From Candidatus Mesolinea sp. (GTDB taxonomy: Bacteria > Chloroflexota > Anaerolineae > Anaerolineales > Anaerolineaceae), in contig DNSH01000025.1 in NCBI GenBank assembly GCA_003499715.1, positions 1-9,924 on the forward strand: a stretch of DNA of 9,924 nt. The letters are read 5' to 3'. How positions within the stretch are numbered: position 1 is the stretch's first letter; every line of letters begins with the position of its first letter. Positions 1 through 7,372 of the stretch are shown here, one piece after another. Under the pieces are notes generated by a model. It was not told where the DNA came from. It did not search any database and saw nothing but the letters and a program-made list of their open reading frames with translations. Both the position numbers and the translations under genes were made by a program.

Positions 1-1406
1 GCATTGGTGCGGTCAACGGCAAGCGTATATTGCGTCAAATCGTTTGTTCCAATGCTAAAAAAGTCGATACTTCTTGCTAATCGATCAGAAAGGATCGCCG
101 CTGAAGGAACCTCTACCATAATGCCAAATTGCACTTTCTCCGCGACGGGTTTCTGTTCGCGGTGCAGATTTTCCTTTTCGCGCTCGAGTAACGCCTTCAT
201 TTCATCAATCTCTTCTTGCAACGCAATCATTGGCACCATTATGCGCAAATCAACGCCCACGCCAGCTTGTAGCAAAGCGCGCACCTGTGTGCGCAAGATG
301 TCCTCCCTACCATGGAGCATGCGCACACCGCGCCACCCTAAGAAGGGATTGAGCTCCTTCGGAAAATCAAGATATGGGATTTCTTTATCTCCGCCGATAT
401 CGAGCGTCCGCACAACAATGGGTTGCCCCTCAAAATGAGCAAAGATTTTACGATAGGCTTGAATTGACTCCTCTTCGCTGGGCATGGTTTTGCGATCCAA
501 GTAAAGGAATTCAGTGCGGAAAAGACCCACCCCTTCGGCGCCATTTTGATTTGCCATGTGGGCATCCGTTTCATTGCCGATATTTGCAACCACTTCCACA
601 CTTTTACCGTCGGTTGTTATTGCCGGCTTAAATGCAGCTGAAAGCGCTGTCTGAAAAAGCTGTGATAAGGCAGATTGTTTTTTCGCAAAATCTGCTTTAG
701 TTTGCGCGTCCGGGTTTACGATAACCTCACCCGTATTTCCATCCACAAGTAAAAATGCGTCATCCGGTATGGTCAGCAGCTCCTCCCCCACCCCCACAAC
801 CGCAGGGAGCCCAAAGGCTTTGGCTAAAATTGCTGTGTGCGAGGTAGGTCCGCCTTCTGCAGTAACAAAACCCAAGGTTACCGAGCGTTCTAAGCTCACG
901 GTATCCGATGGTGTCAGGTCGCGGCTGACGATGATGGAAGGTTTATCTGGATTAATCCCGCGTGTTTGCAGACCCAATAAATGCCCTAAGACTCGTTGAC
1001 CCACATCGCGTAGATCCACAGCCCGGGCTGAAAGTGTCGGGTCAGGAATAGCTTCGAGCTGCTGAGCAATCGTCTCGATAGCATTCATCCAGGCAGATTC
1101 GGCGTTTTTTCCAGATTTAATATCACTCTCTGCTAGGGAAACGAGAGAATCGTCCTCTAAGAACATCATGTGGGCATCAAAAATCTCAGCTTCTTTCTCT
1201 TTGGCTTGCGCTCGCACTGAATCCCTAAGTCCCTTGAGTTCTTCGATGGCTTTGGCTCTCGCATTATTCAAGCGTTGCCTTTCTGCTGCTGAATCTTCAA
1301 TGGTATAGTGGGGAATGTTTATTGCCTGTTTCTGAACCTTGAAAATCGGACCGCTCGCAAGTCCGGGTGCTGCGGGGATTCCTTTTAGAACGCGTGTCTC
1401 AGCCAT
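1..1406 (-). CDS. ptsI: PTS enzyme I (phosphoenolpyruvate-protein phosphotransferase), 3' end outside the window
   Basis: Cytoplasmic first enzyme of the phosphotransferase system: it takes phosphate from phosphoenolpyruvate onto a histidine and passes it to HPr for sugar uptake. Reading the minus strand from ATG 1406-1404 gives 468 uninterrupted residues, open at the left edge; the usual length is about 575. The N-terminus reads [15 protein letters not shown]. The phospho-histidine motif GGPTSHTAI has His190 (E. coli His189). PEP-binding arginines are seen at R297 in GLFRTEF and R333 in [10 protein letters not shown] (E. coli R296, R332). The last residues, [18 protein letters not shown], are the second PEP-utilizer signature. 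The catalytic Cys (E. coli 502) lies beyond the window. The start is supported by AGAAGGA just upstream (1416-1410), with a short spacer. It is divergent from nrdR; no ptsH or sugar permease is visible here. The constant +1 offset from E. coli numbering makes the assignment very secure. Confidence 0.97.
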   Translation of the reverse strand, partial: MAETRVLKGIPAAPGLASGPIFKVQKQAINIPHYTIEDSAAERQRLNNARAKAIEELKGLRDSVRAQAKEKEAEIFDAHMMFLEDDSLVSLAESDIKSGKNAESAWMNAIETIAQQLEAIPDPTLSARAVDLRDVGQRVLGHLLGLQTRGINPDKPSIIVSRDLTPSDTVSLERSVTLGFVTAEGGPTSHTAILAKAFGLPAVVGVGEELLTIPDDAFLLVDGNTGEVIVNPDAQTKADFAKKQSALSQLFQTALSAAFKPAITTDGKSVEVVANIGNETDAHMANQNGAEGVGLFRTEFLYLDRKTMPSEEESIQAYRKIFAHFEGQPIVVRTLDIGGDKEIPYLDFPKELNPFLGWRGVRMLHGREDILRTQVRALLQAGVGVDLRIMVPMIALQEEIDEMKALLEREKENLHREQKPVAEKVQFGIMVEVPSAAILSDRLARSIDFFSIGTNDLTQYTLAVDRTN

Positions 1407-1449
1407 AGATCCTTCTCTTAGATATTCTCGCAAAAGCTGCGGTGGGAAA

Positions 1450-1455
1450 ATTATA
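1450..1455 (-). promoter_or_regulatory. Candidate -10 element for ptsI
   Basis: The minus strand reads TATAAT, a perfect -10 match, 43 bases before the ptsI start codon. At the expected 17-base spacing the -35 position reads CTATTT, a poor match, so the promoter would need an activator or the match may be chance in AT-rich DNA. Confidence 0.4.
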
Positions 1456-1568
1456 CCCTTATCTAATTCCTTAAATAGCTTCACGATACAAATTCATATA
1501 TTGAAAAATGCCTGCAAGCTTGTAAATTATGAGGGAAACTCGCTAAATCCATATTAAATTCTCTTAAT

Positions 1569-1593
1569 TCTTAAAGCTCTTCAATCTTTAAGA
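1569..1593. repeat. Inverted repeat upstream of the nrdR promoter
   Basis: TCTTAAAG (1569-1576) and CTTTAAGA (1586-1593) form a perfect 8-bp inverted repeat around a 9-base spacer. It lies 20 bases upstream of the nrdR -35 element and between the two divergent genes. No T-tract follows it on either strand, so it is not a typical terminator. An operator role is possible, but AT-rich repeats of this size also occur by chance. Confidence 0.4.
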
Positions 1594-1612
1594 TTAGGAA
1601 ACCGGAATAACC

Positions 1613-1641
1613 TTGAAAGCTCTGCCCGCCTGTGCTAAAAT
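1613..1641 (+). promoter_or_regulatory. Sigma70-type promoter for nrdR-nrdJ
   Basis: TTGAAA (1613-1618), a 17-base spacer, then TAAAAT (1636-1641). The -10 is preceded by TGC, an extended -10 arrangement (TGnTAnAAT). Each hexamer is one base off consensus at ideal spacing. Transcription would begin near 1648, giving a leader of about 65 bases that carries the palindrome at 1680-1691 and the nrdR ribosome binding site. Confidence 0.7.
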
Positions 1642-1679
1642 GAAGCATCCAACAGGTAGGGGATTATTATTTATTAACC

Positions 1680-1691
1680 CCCATATATGGG
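1680..1691. promoter_or_regulatory. Candidate NrdR box (palindromic operator)
   Basis: CCCATATATGGG is a perfect 12-bp palindrome. Its inner ten bases, CCATATATGG, fit the known NrdR-box core CwAtATaTwG except for C/G at the two w positions. It lies about 32 bases after the inferred transcription start and 21 bases before the nrdR ATG, which suits repression by blocking elongation or initiation. NrdR usually binds two boxes some 30 bases apart; I found no good second copy at that distance, which lowers confidence. Confidence 0.5.
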
Positions 1692-1712
1692 AGCAGCAAT
1701 CTGGAGTAAGGT

Positions 1713-2174
1713 ATGATTTGTCCTTTTTGTCAGCATCAAAATTCAAAGGTGATAGACACCAACAAAGATGTGAAAGGTGGCATCCGCCGCCGTCGAGAGT
1801 GTCTTAATTGCCATCAGCGCTTTAGCACTTACGAGCGCCCGATTTTGAACACACCGATGCTGATTAAGCAAAATGGAGCACGCGAAGAATTCGACCGGGA
1901 TAAATTGCTGCAAGGTTTGCGCATTGCCTGTGCAAAGCGTCCTGTCCCAGCTGCCGCGCTGGAAAAACTGGTCGATGATATCGAAGCTGAGTTACAAAAA
2001 ATGGGTCGGGTTGAAATAAACTCCCGGGTTGTGGGAGACTTAGCCATTAGGGGGCTCAAAGAATTAGACCATGTCGCCTACATCCGTTATGCCATTGTTT
2101 ACCTACGCTTAGATGACCTTCACGCAGTTCGGAATGAAATTGACCGGCTGCTTTCTGAAGAAGAAACCATTTAA
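1713..2174 (+). CDS. nrdR: Transcriptional repressor NrdR
   Basis: Nucleotide-sensing repressor of ribonucleotide reductase genes. At 153 residues it is the typical family length. An N-terminal zinc ribbon has Cys3 and Cys6 (CPFC) and Cys30 and Cys33 (CLNC), separated by the basic stretch GGIRRRR characteristic of the family. An ATP-cone domain follows from about residue 47 ([18 protein letters not shown]) to about 137; in the family it binds ATP/dATP and switches oligomeric state. GGAG at 1702-1705 precedes ATG 1713, which begins the canonical MICPFC. It is first in a run with nrdJ, which follows after 10 bases, so repressor and target are probably co-transcribed and autoregulated. Confidence 0.97.
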   Translation: MICPFCQHQNSKVIDTNKDVKGGIRRRRECLNCHQRFSTYERPILNTPMLIKQNGAREEFDRDKLLQGLRIACAKRPVPAAALEKLVDDIEAELQKMGRVEINSRVVGDLAIRGLKELDHVAYIRYAIVYLRLDDLHAVRNEIDRLLSEEETI

Positions 2175-2184
2175 AGGACTTATC

Positions 2185-4764
2185 ATGGAAACTATTAATC
2201 TCCCCCGTGCGGGGCTCTTACCCACACCACCCTTACCAGAAGGCTTACCTTCTATCGCGTTGAGCGAGAACTCACGGCAGATCCTGGAGAGGCGCTATTT
2301 ACGCCATGGCGATGATGGCAAGCCAGCGGAGACAATTGACGAAATGTTCTGGCGGATTGCCTGGCATGTCGCCTCTGCCGAAGGCGAAGATGAACAAAGT
2401 ATGCAAACGGCGATTTGCTTTTATAAAGCGCTTGTTTCAAAGTCCTTCTTCCCCAACTCGCCTACCTTCACCGGCGCCGGCACGCCCTTAGGTCAGCTGG
2501 CTGCCTGCTTCGTACTCCCCATTTCAGATGATATGGGGCGGTCTCCCGACGGCATCTTTTCGACTTTGCGTAATGCTGCACTCATTCAGCAAACTGGCGG
2601 AGGGAATGGCTTCAACTTTTCGCGTTTGCGCCCTAAGGGTTCGCTCGTAAAATCTTCATCGGGGCAAGCCACGGGCCCCGTTGGCTTCCTCAAAGTGTAC
2701 GATAATGCCTTTGGTGAAATTGCTCAAGGCGGCACGCGCCGCGGCGCTAATATGGGAATTCTGCGTGTGGATCACCCTGATATCGAAGACTTTATCACCT
2801 GTAAACATAATGAATATGCTATTACCAATTTCAATATTTCCGTCGCCATCACCGATGCGTTTATGCGCGCTGTAGAAGCCGATGAACTTTGGGAGCTGCG
2901 CTTTCCGGATATTCAATCCCCGCTCTCTAAAACCTTTAGTGGAACACTAGAAGGCGCAGAGCGCGCTGGCATTCCCATTCGCACCTATAAAACAGTACCT
3001 GCCCGGGAACTTTTCAATAAACTCGTAACGCAGGCACATCATAACGGCGAACCCGGTGCCTTATTCCTGGATGCAGCCAACCGCGCTAATCCAGTCCCGC
3101 ACTTGTATGACTTGGAAGCCACGAACCCCTGTGGCGAGCAGTGGTTAGGACCGTACGAAAACTGCTGCTTAGCTTCCATCAACCTCTCAGAGCACTGTAG
3201 CCCGGATGGTTCCGTTGATTGGGAAAAATTGCAGCAAACCACACAGACCGTCACCCGCTTTCTCGATGACGTCATCGATAAAAATGCTTACGTCCCTGCT
3301 GTTCCGCAACTGAAAGAGGCTGCTTTAGCTGCCCGCCGTATAGGGCTGGGGATCATGGGTTTAGCCGATCTGATGTATCACTGTGGAGTGCGCTATGGCT
3401 CGGATGAATCCCTCGAATTTGCCTCGCAGGTGATGGAGTTTATCCGTTACCACTGTATGCTTACGAGTATTCACTTAGCCGCCGAGCGTGGTCCCTTTCC
3501 AGCAATCAAAGGCAGTATTTATGACCCAGAAGCGCTAAAATGGATACCACCTGAGCCATTAATCCCCTACACTAACAATTGGCAGCGCCCAGAAGTTAAC
3601 TGGCAGCAGGTTGTTGAGGGTATCAAGCGCTACGGGATCCGCAATGCCGCCCAAACCACGATCGCCCCCACCGGCACGATTGGCACGGTGGCTGGTTGTG
3701 AAGGTTATGGCTGCGAACCAGTGTTCGCTTTAGCCTACGTCCGGCATGTGAACGATCACGGCAAAGATCTGCAGCTTAACTACGTCAGCCGGCTTTTCCA
3801 GGCAGCGCTTGACCGTACGAACCTTAGCCCAGAGATTAAAGCGGAAATCATTACCCAGGTGATCGAGCAAGGCACCTGCCAGAATATCATGGAGCTGCCT
3901 GAAGAAATCCGCAACGTATTTGTGGTTTCAGCGGATGTGACGGCACGTGAACACATCCGCATTCAAGCAGCGTTGCAGCGCTTTGTTGATAACAGCTTAA
4001 GTAAGACGATAAACTTCCCATCTGACGCTACGGAGGAAGACGTTGCAGATGCCTTCCGCTATGCTTGGGAGTTGGGGTGCAAAGGCTTGACAGTTTACGT
4101 GACAGGTTCGCGGGAGAAAGTGGTCTTGGAGACCAAGAGCACCATGCAAGCCAAACAAACTACCCCGGCGGTTCAAACCCCTGAGCCGCAACTCTTTGGG
4201 GTTGATATTGAAGCCCAGCTTAAGTTCTGGAAAGACACTAAAAAGCCGCGACCGCGCATCCTGAAAGGTTACACTTCGGTAATTGAAACACCCTTAGGCA
4301 AGGCATTCGTCACCATCAACGAAAACGGCAACGATCAACCCTTCGAGGTATTCATTAATACCGCTAAAGCCGGCTCCGAAACCGCCGCTCACTCCGAAGC
4401 CATCGGCCGGCTAATCTCTTATGTGTTACGCATCGCTTCACCCGTAGAGCCGCGTGATCGCTTGAAAGTTGTGGTGGAGCAGCTGGAAGGGATCGGGGGA
4501 GGACGTTCGCTGGGCTTTGGACCTAACCGGGTACGCTCGCTACCAGATGGCATCGCCAAGGCTTTAGAAGAATATCTCATTCAGAAGTCCACACACAGCG
4601 AACAAGAAACCCAAGTTGCCATCCCCTCGGAGCAGCTTCCCATCCCTAATCTCTCTCAAGATAATTATCGGATCGGCGAACTTTGCCCTGAGTGCGGGCA
4701 GGCAACTTTTATTAACGAAGAAGGCTGTCGTAAGTGTTATACTTGTGGATATAGTGAGTGTTAA
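2185..4764 (+). CDS. nrdJ: Adenosylcobalamin-dependent (class II) ribonucleoside-diphosphate reductase
   Basis: Reduces ribonucleotides to deoxyribonucleotides with a thiyl radical generated from coenzyme B12; oxygen-independent and needs no NrdB subunit. 859 residues from ATG 2185. The motif NPCGEQ places N314, C316 (thiyl) and E318; by spacing, C108 (QLAACF) and C327 (YENCC) are the redox pair. The loop [18 protein letters not shown] lies mid-protein. After the barrel come a linker rich in T/P/Q and a TSCPD-type domain (about residues 690-800: [21 protein letters not shown] and beyond). The C-terminus has six cysteines (834, 837, 848, 851, 854, 859; CPECG...[12 protein letters not shown]), the zinc-ribbon/redox tail typical of this subfamily. 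No N-terminal ATP-cone is seen. ATG 2185 is preferred over in-frame ATG 2113, which overlaps nrdR, because AAAGGA (2173-2178) lies six bases upstream. Confidence 0.96.
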   Translation: METINLPRAGLLPTPPLPEGLPSIALSENSRQILERRYLRHGDDGKPAETIDEMFWRIAWHVASAEGEDEQSMQTAICFYKALVSKSFFPNSPTFTGAGTPLGQLAACFVLPISDDMGRSPDGIFSTLRNAALIQQTGGGNGFNFSRLRPKGSLVKSSSGQATGPVGFLKVYDNAFGEIAQGGTRRGANMGILRVDHPDIEDFITCKHNEYAITNFNISVAITDAFMRAVEADELWELRFPDIQSPLSKTFSGTLEGAERAGIPIRTYKTVPARELFNKLVTQAHHNGEPGALFLDAANRANPVPHLYDLEATNPCGEQWLGPYENCCLASINLSEHCSPDGSVDWEKLQQTTQTVTRFLDDVIDKNAYVPAVPQLKEAALAARRIGLGIMGLADLMYHCGVRYGSDESLEFASQVMEFIRYHCMLTSIHLAAERGPFPAIKGSIYDPEALKWIPPEPLIPYTNNWQRPEVNWQQVVEGIKRYGIRNAAQTTIAPTGTIGTVAGCEGYGCEPVFALAYVRHVNDHGKDLQLNYVSRLFQAALDRTNLSPEIKAEIITQVIEQGTCQNIMELPEEIRNVFVVSADVTAREHIRIQAALQRFVDNSLSKTINFPSDATEEDVADAFRYAWELGCKGLTVYVTGSREKVVLETKSTMQAKQTTPAVQTPEPQLFGVDIEAQLKFWKDTKKPRPRILKGYTSVIETPLGKAFVTINENGNDQPFEVFINTAKAGSETAAHSEAIGRLISYVLRIASPVEPRDRLKVVVEQLEGIGGGRSLGFGPNRVRSLPDGIAKALEEYLIQKSTHSEQETQVAIPSEQLPIPNLSQDNYRIGELCPECGQATFINEEGCRKCYTCGYSEC

Positions 4765-4782
4765 TGACGGAGGTGAGTAAGG

Positions 4783-5610
4783 ATGTCTGATTGGCAACGT
4801 GCTCAAGTCGAAATCAACCAACACCAAATAAGTTATCTGCGCACCGGCGGAGATAAGCCACCCATTATCCTACTACACGGCTTCACCGAAGATAGTTCCA
4901 CTTGGGGAGAGGTGGCAGCAGCCCTAGCGGCTAACTACGACCTGATCATGCCAGATACCATCGGTCATGGTGAGTCAAGCCGCCTCCCAGCGGATGGCGC
5001 TATTGACCCACTGCAAGATTTGACGAGGTTTATCGAAGCCTTAGGGTTGCAAAAAACCGCCATAATTGGGCATTCTATGGGTGCAGCCCTAGCTGCAGAG
5101 TTTACCGCTCAGAACCCCGAAAAAGTAGCTGTATTGGTATTAGAAGAGGTACCATGGTTCAATCCAGCCTCCCCACCAGAAATCCCTCAACAAGCCTTGG
5201 CTGCTAATAATCCCGCTGCTATCAAAAAATTATCGGAGTCGAATCTTCAGGAAGCCTTATCCTACAGCCAAGAACATCACCCGACTTGGAATGAAGCCGC
5301 CCATAACGCTTGGGCAGGCTCAAAAATCCGATTCGATGCCGAATGGTTCAAGGCAAGCTGGAAACCACAAACCAACTGGGAAGAAATTGCAGCGAAAATC
5401 AAATGCCCAACCTTGATTATTAGTGGTCAGGCTGCCTATGGCGGCATACTCTCTGCAGCGGTTGTAACGAAACTTCTCAAGATAATCCCTGCATCCGAAT
5501 GGTCGAACATCGCTGGTGCTGGGCATTTTGTTCACTACGACAAACCCATACCATACATCGAAACCGTGATGGAATTCCTCAAGCGCAAATACCCCGTTAA
5601 AAAGGCATGA
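4783..5610 (+). CDS. Alpha/beta-fold hydrolase of unknown substrate
   Basis: 275-residue soluble alpha/beta hydrolase with no signal peptide or membrane segment. The oxyanion loop is LLHGFTEDSSTW (about 30-41), followed by DTIGHGESS (58-66). The nucleophile elbow GHSMG has Ser98, and His248 in AGAGHFVHY fits the catalytic histidine. The acid usually found after strand 7 is not apparent: that loop reads SGQAAYGGILS (214-224). Glu121/Glu122 after strand 6 (LVLEEVPWF) could replace it. A strong GGAGG (4769-4773) lies nine bases before ATG 4783, 18 bases after the nrdJ stop, and the gene overlaps the next by ATGA, so it is probably translated with the dNTP genes. Family features do not tell esterase, lactonase, C-C hydrolase or another activity apart. 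Confidence 0.9.
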   Translation: MSDWQRAQVEINQHQISYLRTGGDKPPIILLHGFTEDSSTWGEVAAALAANYDLIMPDTIGHGESSRLPADGAIDPLQDLTRFIEALGLQKTAIIGHSMGAALAAEFTAQNPEKVAVLVLEEVPWFNPASPPEIPQQALAANNPAAIKKLSESNLQEALSYSQEHHPTWNEAAHNAWAGSKIRFDAEWFKASWKPQTNWEEIAAKIKCPTLIISGQAAYGGILSAAVVTKLLKIIPASEWSNIAGAGHFVHYDKPIPYIETVMEFLKRKYPVKKA

Positions 5611-6266
5611 GCAAACCTCATAAGATCACATCGAAAAAATTCGTTTTGATGGCGGGCAACATCGGAAGCGGAAAAACTTCCCTGACCCGCCTTCTTGGTG
5701 ATAAGTTGGGCTGGCAGACCGCCTATGAATCGGTAATCGATAACCCATATTTGGCTGATTTTTATGCTGATATGCGCCAATGGGCTTTCCACCTTCAGAT
5801 TTATTTCTTAGGCAAGCGATCTTTGCAACACCGTGAGTTAGCCGAGGCACCCATTTCTGCCATTAGTGACCGCAGCATTTATGAAGATGCCCATATTTTC
5901 GCCCGTGCACTGAACCAGATGGGAAATATGACCGATCGCGAGTTCGATTCCTACCTTCGGCTATACGAAGTGGTGGTTAGCAGCTTGCCTAAACCAGATT
6001 TGCTGATCTACCTTAAAGCACCTGTCCCCGTGCTGCTCCAGCGCATCCAAATCCGCGGGCGCTCGATTGAAGCCGGCATTGACGAAGCCTATCTTACTCT
6101 TCTCGATAATCTCTATGAGGAATGGATTAACGGCTTTGACCTCTGCCCAGTGTTGACTATCCAAAGCGACGCGGTCGACTTTGTGAACCGTGAGGAGCAG
6201 CTGAATCTGGTCGCCACACGTGTCCTCGACCGCCTAATGGGCAGTGAAAAGATAGTACTGGACTAA
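5607..6266 (+). CDS. Deoxynucleoside kinase (dNK/dGK/dCK family)
   Basis: Phosphorylates deoxynucleosides to their 5'-monophosphates for dNTP salvage in the cytoplasm. 219 residues, typical of bacterial members. The P-loop is GNIGSGKT (17-24, Lys23). Glu41 in AYESV fits the family's catalytic base. DRSIYEDAHIFA (88-99) carries the DRS motif that contacts substrate, and RIQIRGRSIEAGID (146-159) is the arginine-rich lid. Substrate choice (dA/dG versus dC or T) cannot be read with confidence. ATG 5607 overlaps the upstream stop TGA 5608-5610, and only a weak AAAAAGG precedes it, so translation is probably coupled to the hydrolase. Its place behind nrdR-nrdJ combines salvage and de novo supply in one unit. 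Confidence 0.92.
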   Translation: MSKPHKITSKKFVLMAGNIGSGKTSLTRLLGDKLGWQTAYESVIDNPYLADFYADMRQWAFHLQIYFLGKRSLQHRELAEAPISAISDRSIYEDAHIFARALNQMGNMTDREFDSYLRLYEVVVSSLPKPDLLIYLKAPVPVLLQRIQIRGRSIEAGIDEAYLTLLDNLYEEWINGFDLCPVLTIQSDAVDFVNREEQLNLVATRVLDRLMGSEKIVLD

Positions 6267-6284
6267 TTATCAATAAACTCTTTT

Positions 6285-6290
6285 TATAAT
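6285..6290 (+). promoter_or_regulatory. Weak candidate -10 element for the nucleotidyltransferase gene
   Basis: TATAAT is a perfect -10 hexamer 61 bases before GTG 6348, in the AT-rich gap after the kinase. No -35 match stands at 16-18 bases upstream. The five T bases before it are not preceded by a hairpin, so I see no terminator separating this gene from the dNTP operon. Confidence 0.3.
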
Positions 6291-6350
6291 AATTAGCACT
6301 CATTCAAGGATAATAAGATATTTCCAGCCTTGATGATTTGCTAAATTGTG

Positions 6351-7196
6351 ATGTTGAGTACCCAAATAGACGAGAAAGAAAAAATGAATGCTATCCTCGA
6401 AAAAATAGTGGATCTATTAAGTGGTATCAGTGGCTTAGAAGCGATTGTGCTTGGTGGTTCTCAGGCTAGAGGCTCACAAGATAGCGACTCTGACATCGAC
6501 ATTGGCTTGTATTATCACCAAGAAACAGTTGATTGGTCCCAAGTGGAGAAACAAGCCCAGGAATTAGATCAAGAGCACCGAGAAAACCTCCTTGCAAAGC
6601 CTGGCGAATGGGGAGAGTGGGTAAATGGTGGCTGTTGGCTTATGATAGAGAATAAGCATGTAGATCTCATTCTAAGAGATATCGAACGCGTAAAAATAGC
6701 GATTCAGGAAGGTCAGGAAGGCATTATTACTCCCCACTATCAGGTTGGTCATCCTCATGCGTATCTCAACATTATGTATATGGGGGAGTTAGCTGTGAGT
6801 AAATTGCTGTGGTATAGAGATGAAAATATATATCGGTTGAAAACCCTCGCAGAAGAATACCCACAAAAATTAAAAGAGAAAATAATTAGCCAATTTTTCT
6901 TTGAGGCTATGTTTTCTCAAGAGCTGGCGGAGAAAAATGCTGCCAGAGACGACATTTATTATGTGGTCGCTCATCTCATTCGTTCTGTTTCTGCGCTCAA
7001 CCAAGTGCTCTTTGCCTTGAATGAACAATACTGCATTAATGAGAAAAAAGCTGTAAAAATGATTGATGCATTTAATGTTCATCCAGATTCATATAAAAAG
7101 AAAATTGATAACATTTTTTATTGGTGCGCATTTAATTTATTAGAAGCTTGCCATGGTCTAAACCAACTCATCGAAGAAGTGAATTTATTAATCTAA
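6351..7196 (+). CDS. Nucleotidyltransferase-fold protein (MNT/aminoglycoside-nucleotidyltransferase-like)
   Basis: 281 residues from ATG 6351. The Pol-beta-type motif GGSQARGSQDSDSDIDIG (35-52) has the GGS turn and the aspartates D48 and D50, and VDLIL supplies the third aspartate, D105. The catalytic triad therefore appears complete, and transfer of a nucleoside monophosphate to a protein or small molecule is expected. The rest is alpha-helical (about 140-281). GTG 6348 and ATG 6351 lack a clear ribosome binding site. ATG 6384 (MNAILEKIVD) has purine-rich GAGAAAG upstream and begins where many relatives do, so it may be the real start. The gene is AT-rich: hand counts give 18/60 GC at 6841-6900 and 16/60 at 7021-7080, against about 37/60 in nrdJ at 3661-3720. 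This suggests transfer. Substrate unknown; antibiotic modification is possible but unproven. Confidence 0.85.
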   Translation: MLSTQIDEKEKMNAILEKIVDLLSGISGLEAIVLGGSQARGSQDSDSDIDIGLYYHQETVDWSQVEKQAQELDQEHRENLLAKPGEWGEWVNGGCWLMIENKHVDLILRDIERVKIAIQEGQEGIITPHYQVGHPHAYLNIMYMGELAVSKLLWYRDENIYRLKTLAEEYPQKLKEKIISQFFFEAMFSQELAEKNAARDDIYYVVAHLIRSVSALNQVLFALNEQYCINEKKAVKMIDAFNVHPDSYKKKIDNIFYWCAFNLLEACHGLNQLIEEVNLLI

Positions 7197-7249
7197 ACCT
7201 TCACATTCTCGCATACTTATAGGGAAGAAATAATCATTTTTGGTGTTTA

Positions 7250-7264
7250 GATTAATAATTAATC
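7250..7264. repeat. AT-rich palindrome downstream of the nucleotidyltransferase gene
   Basis: GATTAAT (7250-7256) and ATTAATC (7258-7264) flank a single A. This is a perfect 7-bp inverted repeat, 28 bases upstream of the TTGACA promoter element. It could be an operator, but AT-rich palindromes this short also arise by chance. Confidence 0.4.
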
Positions 7265-7291
7265 ATTAGTCCAAAAACTCAGACATAGACC

Positions 7292-7320
7292 TTGACAATT
7301 TAACACGGATATGATTAAAT
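7292..7320 (+). promoter_or_regulatory. Consensus-like promoter reading toward the obg 3' end
   Basis: A perfect TTGACA (7292-7297), a 17-base spacer and TTAAAT (7315-7320). Initiation would fall near 7327, exactly where the hairpin terminator begins. No gene in this orientation follows; beyond the hairpin transcription would be antisense to obg. It may serve a very short RNA, be a remnant of lost DNA, or be coincidence. Confidence 0.45.
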
Positions 7321-7326
7321 TTATTC

Positions 7327-7372
7327 GTTCGCTGATTGGGTGCCCCCCTCACCCAGTCTGCGAACACTTTTT
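7327..7372 (+). terminator. Rho-independent terminator between the convergent nucleotidyltransferase and obg genes
   Basis: The arms 7327-7342 and 7350-7365 pair over 16 positions (GTTCGC with GCGAAC, TGGGTG with CACCCA). There is one mismatch and one G-T wobble, and the loop is C-rich. On the plus strand it is followed by AC and TTTTT (7368-7372), so it works best for plus-strand transcripts ending the nucleotidyltransferase gene. On the minus strand the flank GAATAAATTTAA is a poorer T-tract but could still help end obg transcripts. Its T-tract overlaps the obg stop codon. Confidence 0.8.

Larger units (their letters stand above)
1407..1712. other. Divergent intergenic control region between ptsI and nrdR
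   Basis: 306 bases, AT-rich, without a convincing gene. Short open frames here lack a good ribosome binding site and family resemblance. It holds the ribosome binding sites and candidate promoters of the two divergent genes, an 8-bp inverted repeat, and a 12-bp palindrome just before nrdR; each is listed separately. I saw no tRNA or riboswitch fold; in particular no cobalamin riboswitch was recognised, although nrdJ is B12-dependent. Confidence 0.7.

Noticed and set aside
4..438. Plus-strand open frame across the left end
   Set aside because: It is the antisense shadow of ptsI, whose minus-strand frame carries all expected enzyme I motifs.
1495..1503. CATATATTG as a second NrdR box
   Set aside because: It is one base short of the ten-base core, is not a proper palindrome, and is about 190 bases from the first candidate rather than about 30.
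2113..2184. Upstream in-frame ATG giving nrdJ 24 extra N-terminal residues
   Set aside because: It overlaps the nrdR coding region and the added residues look like out-of-frame nrdR. ATG 2185 has a well-spaced AAAGGA.
6293..6301. TTAGCACTC, identical to the left arm of the CIRCE heat-shock operator
   Set aside because: The right arm GAGTGCTAA is absent after the required nine-base spacer, so a single 9-mer half-site is probably chance.
6304..6333. TCAAGG/CCTTGA inverted repeat after the kinase gene, considered as a terminator
   Set aside because: Only six pairs across an 18-base loop and no T-tract follows on the plus strand.
6948..6980. Possible HEPN-type RNase motif in the helical half of the nucleotidyltransferase (RDDIYYVVAH)
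   Set aside because: The Arg-to-His spacing is eight intervening residues, not the 4-6 of the HEPN motif, and no partner toxin gene is adjacent.
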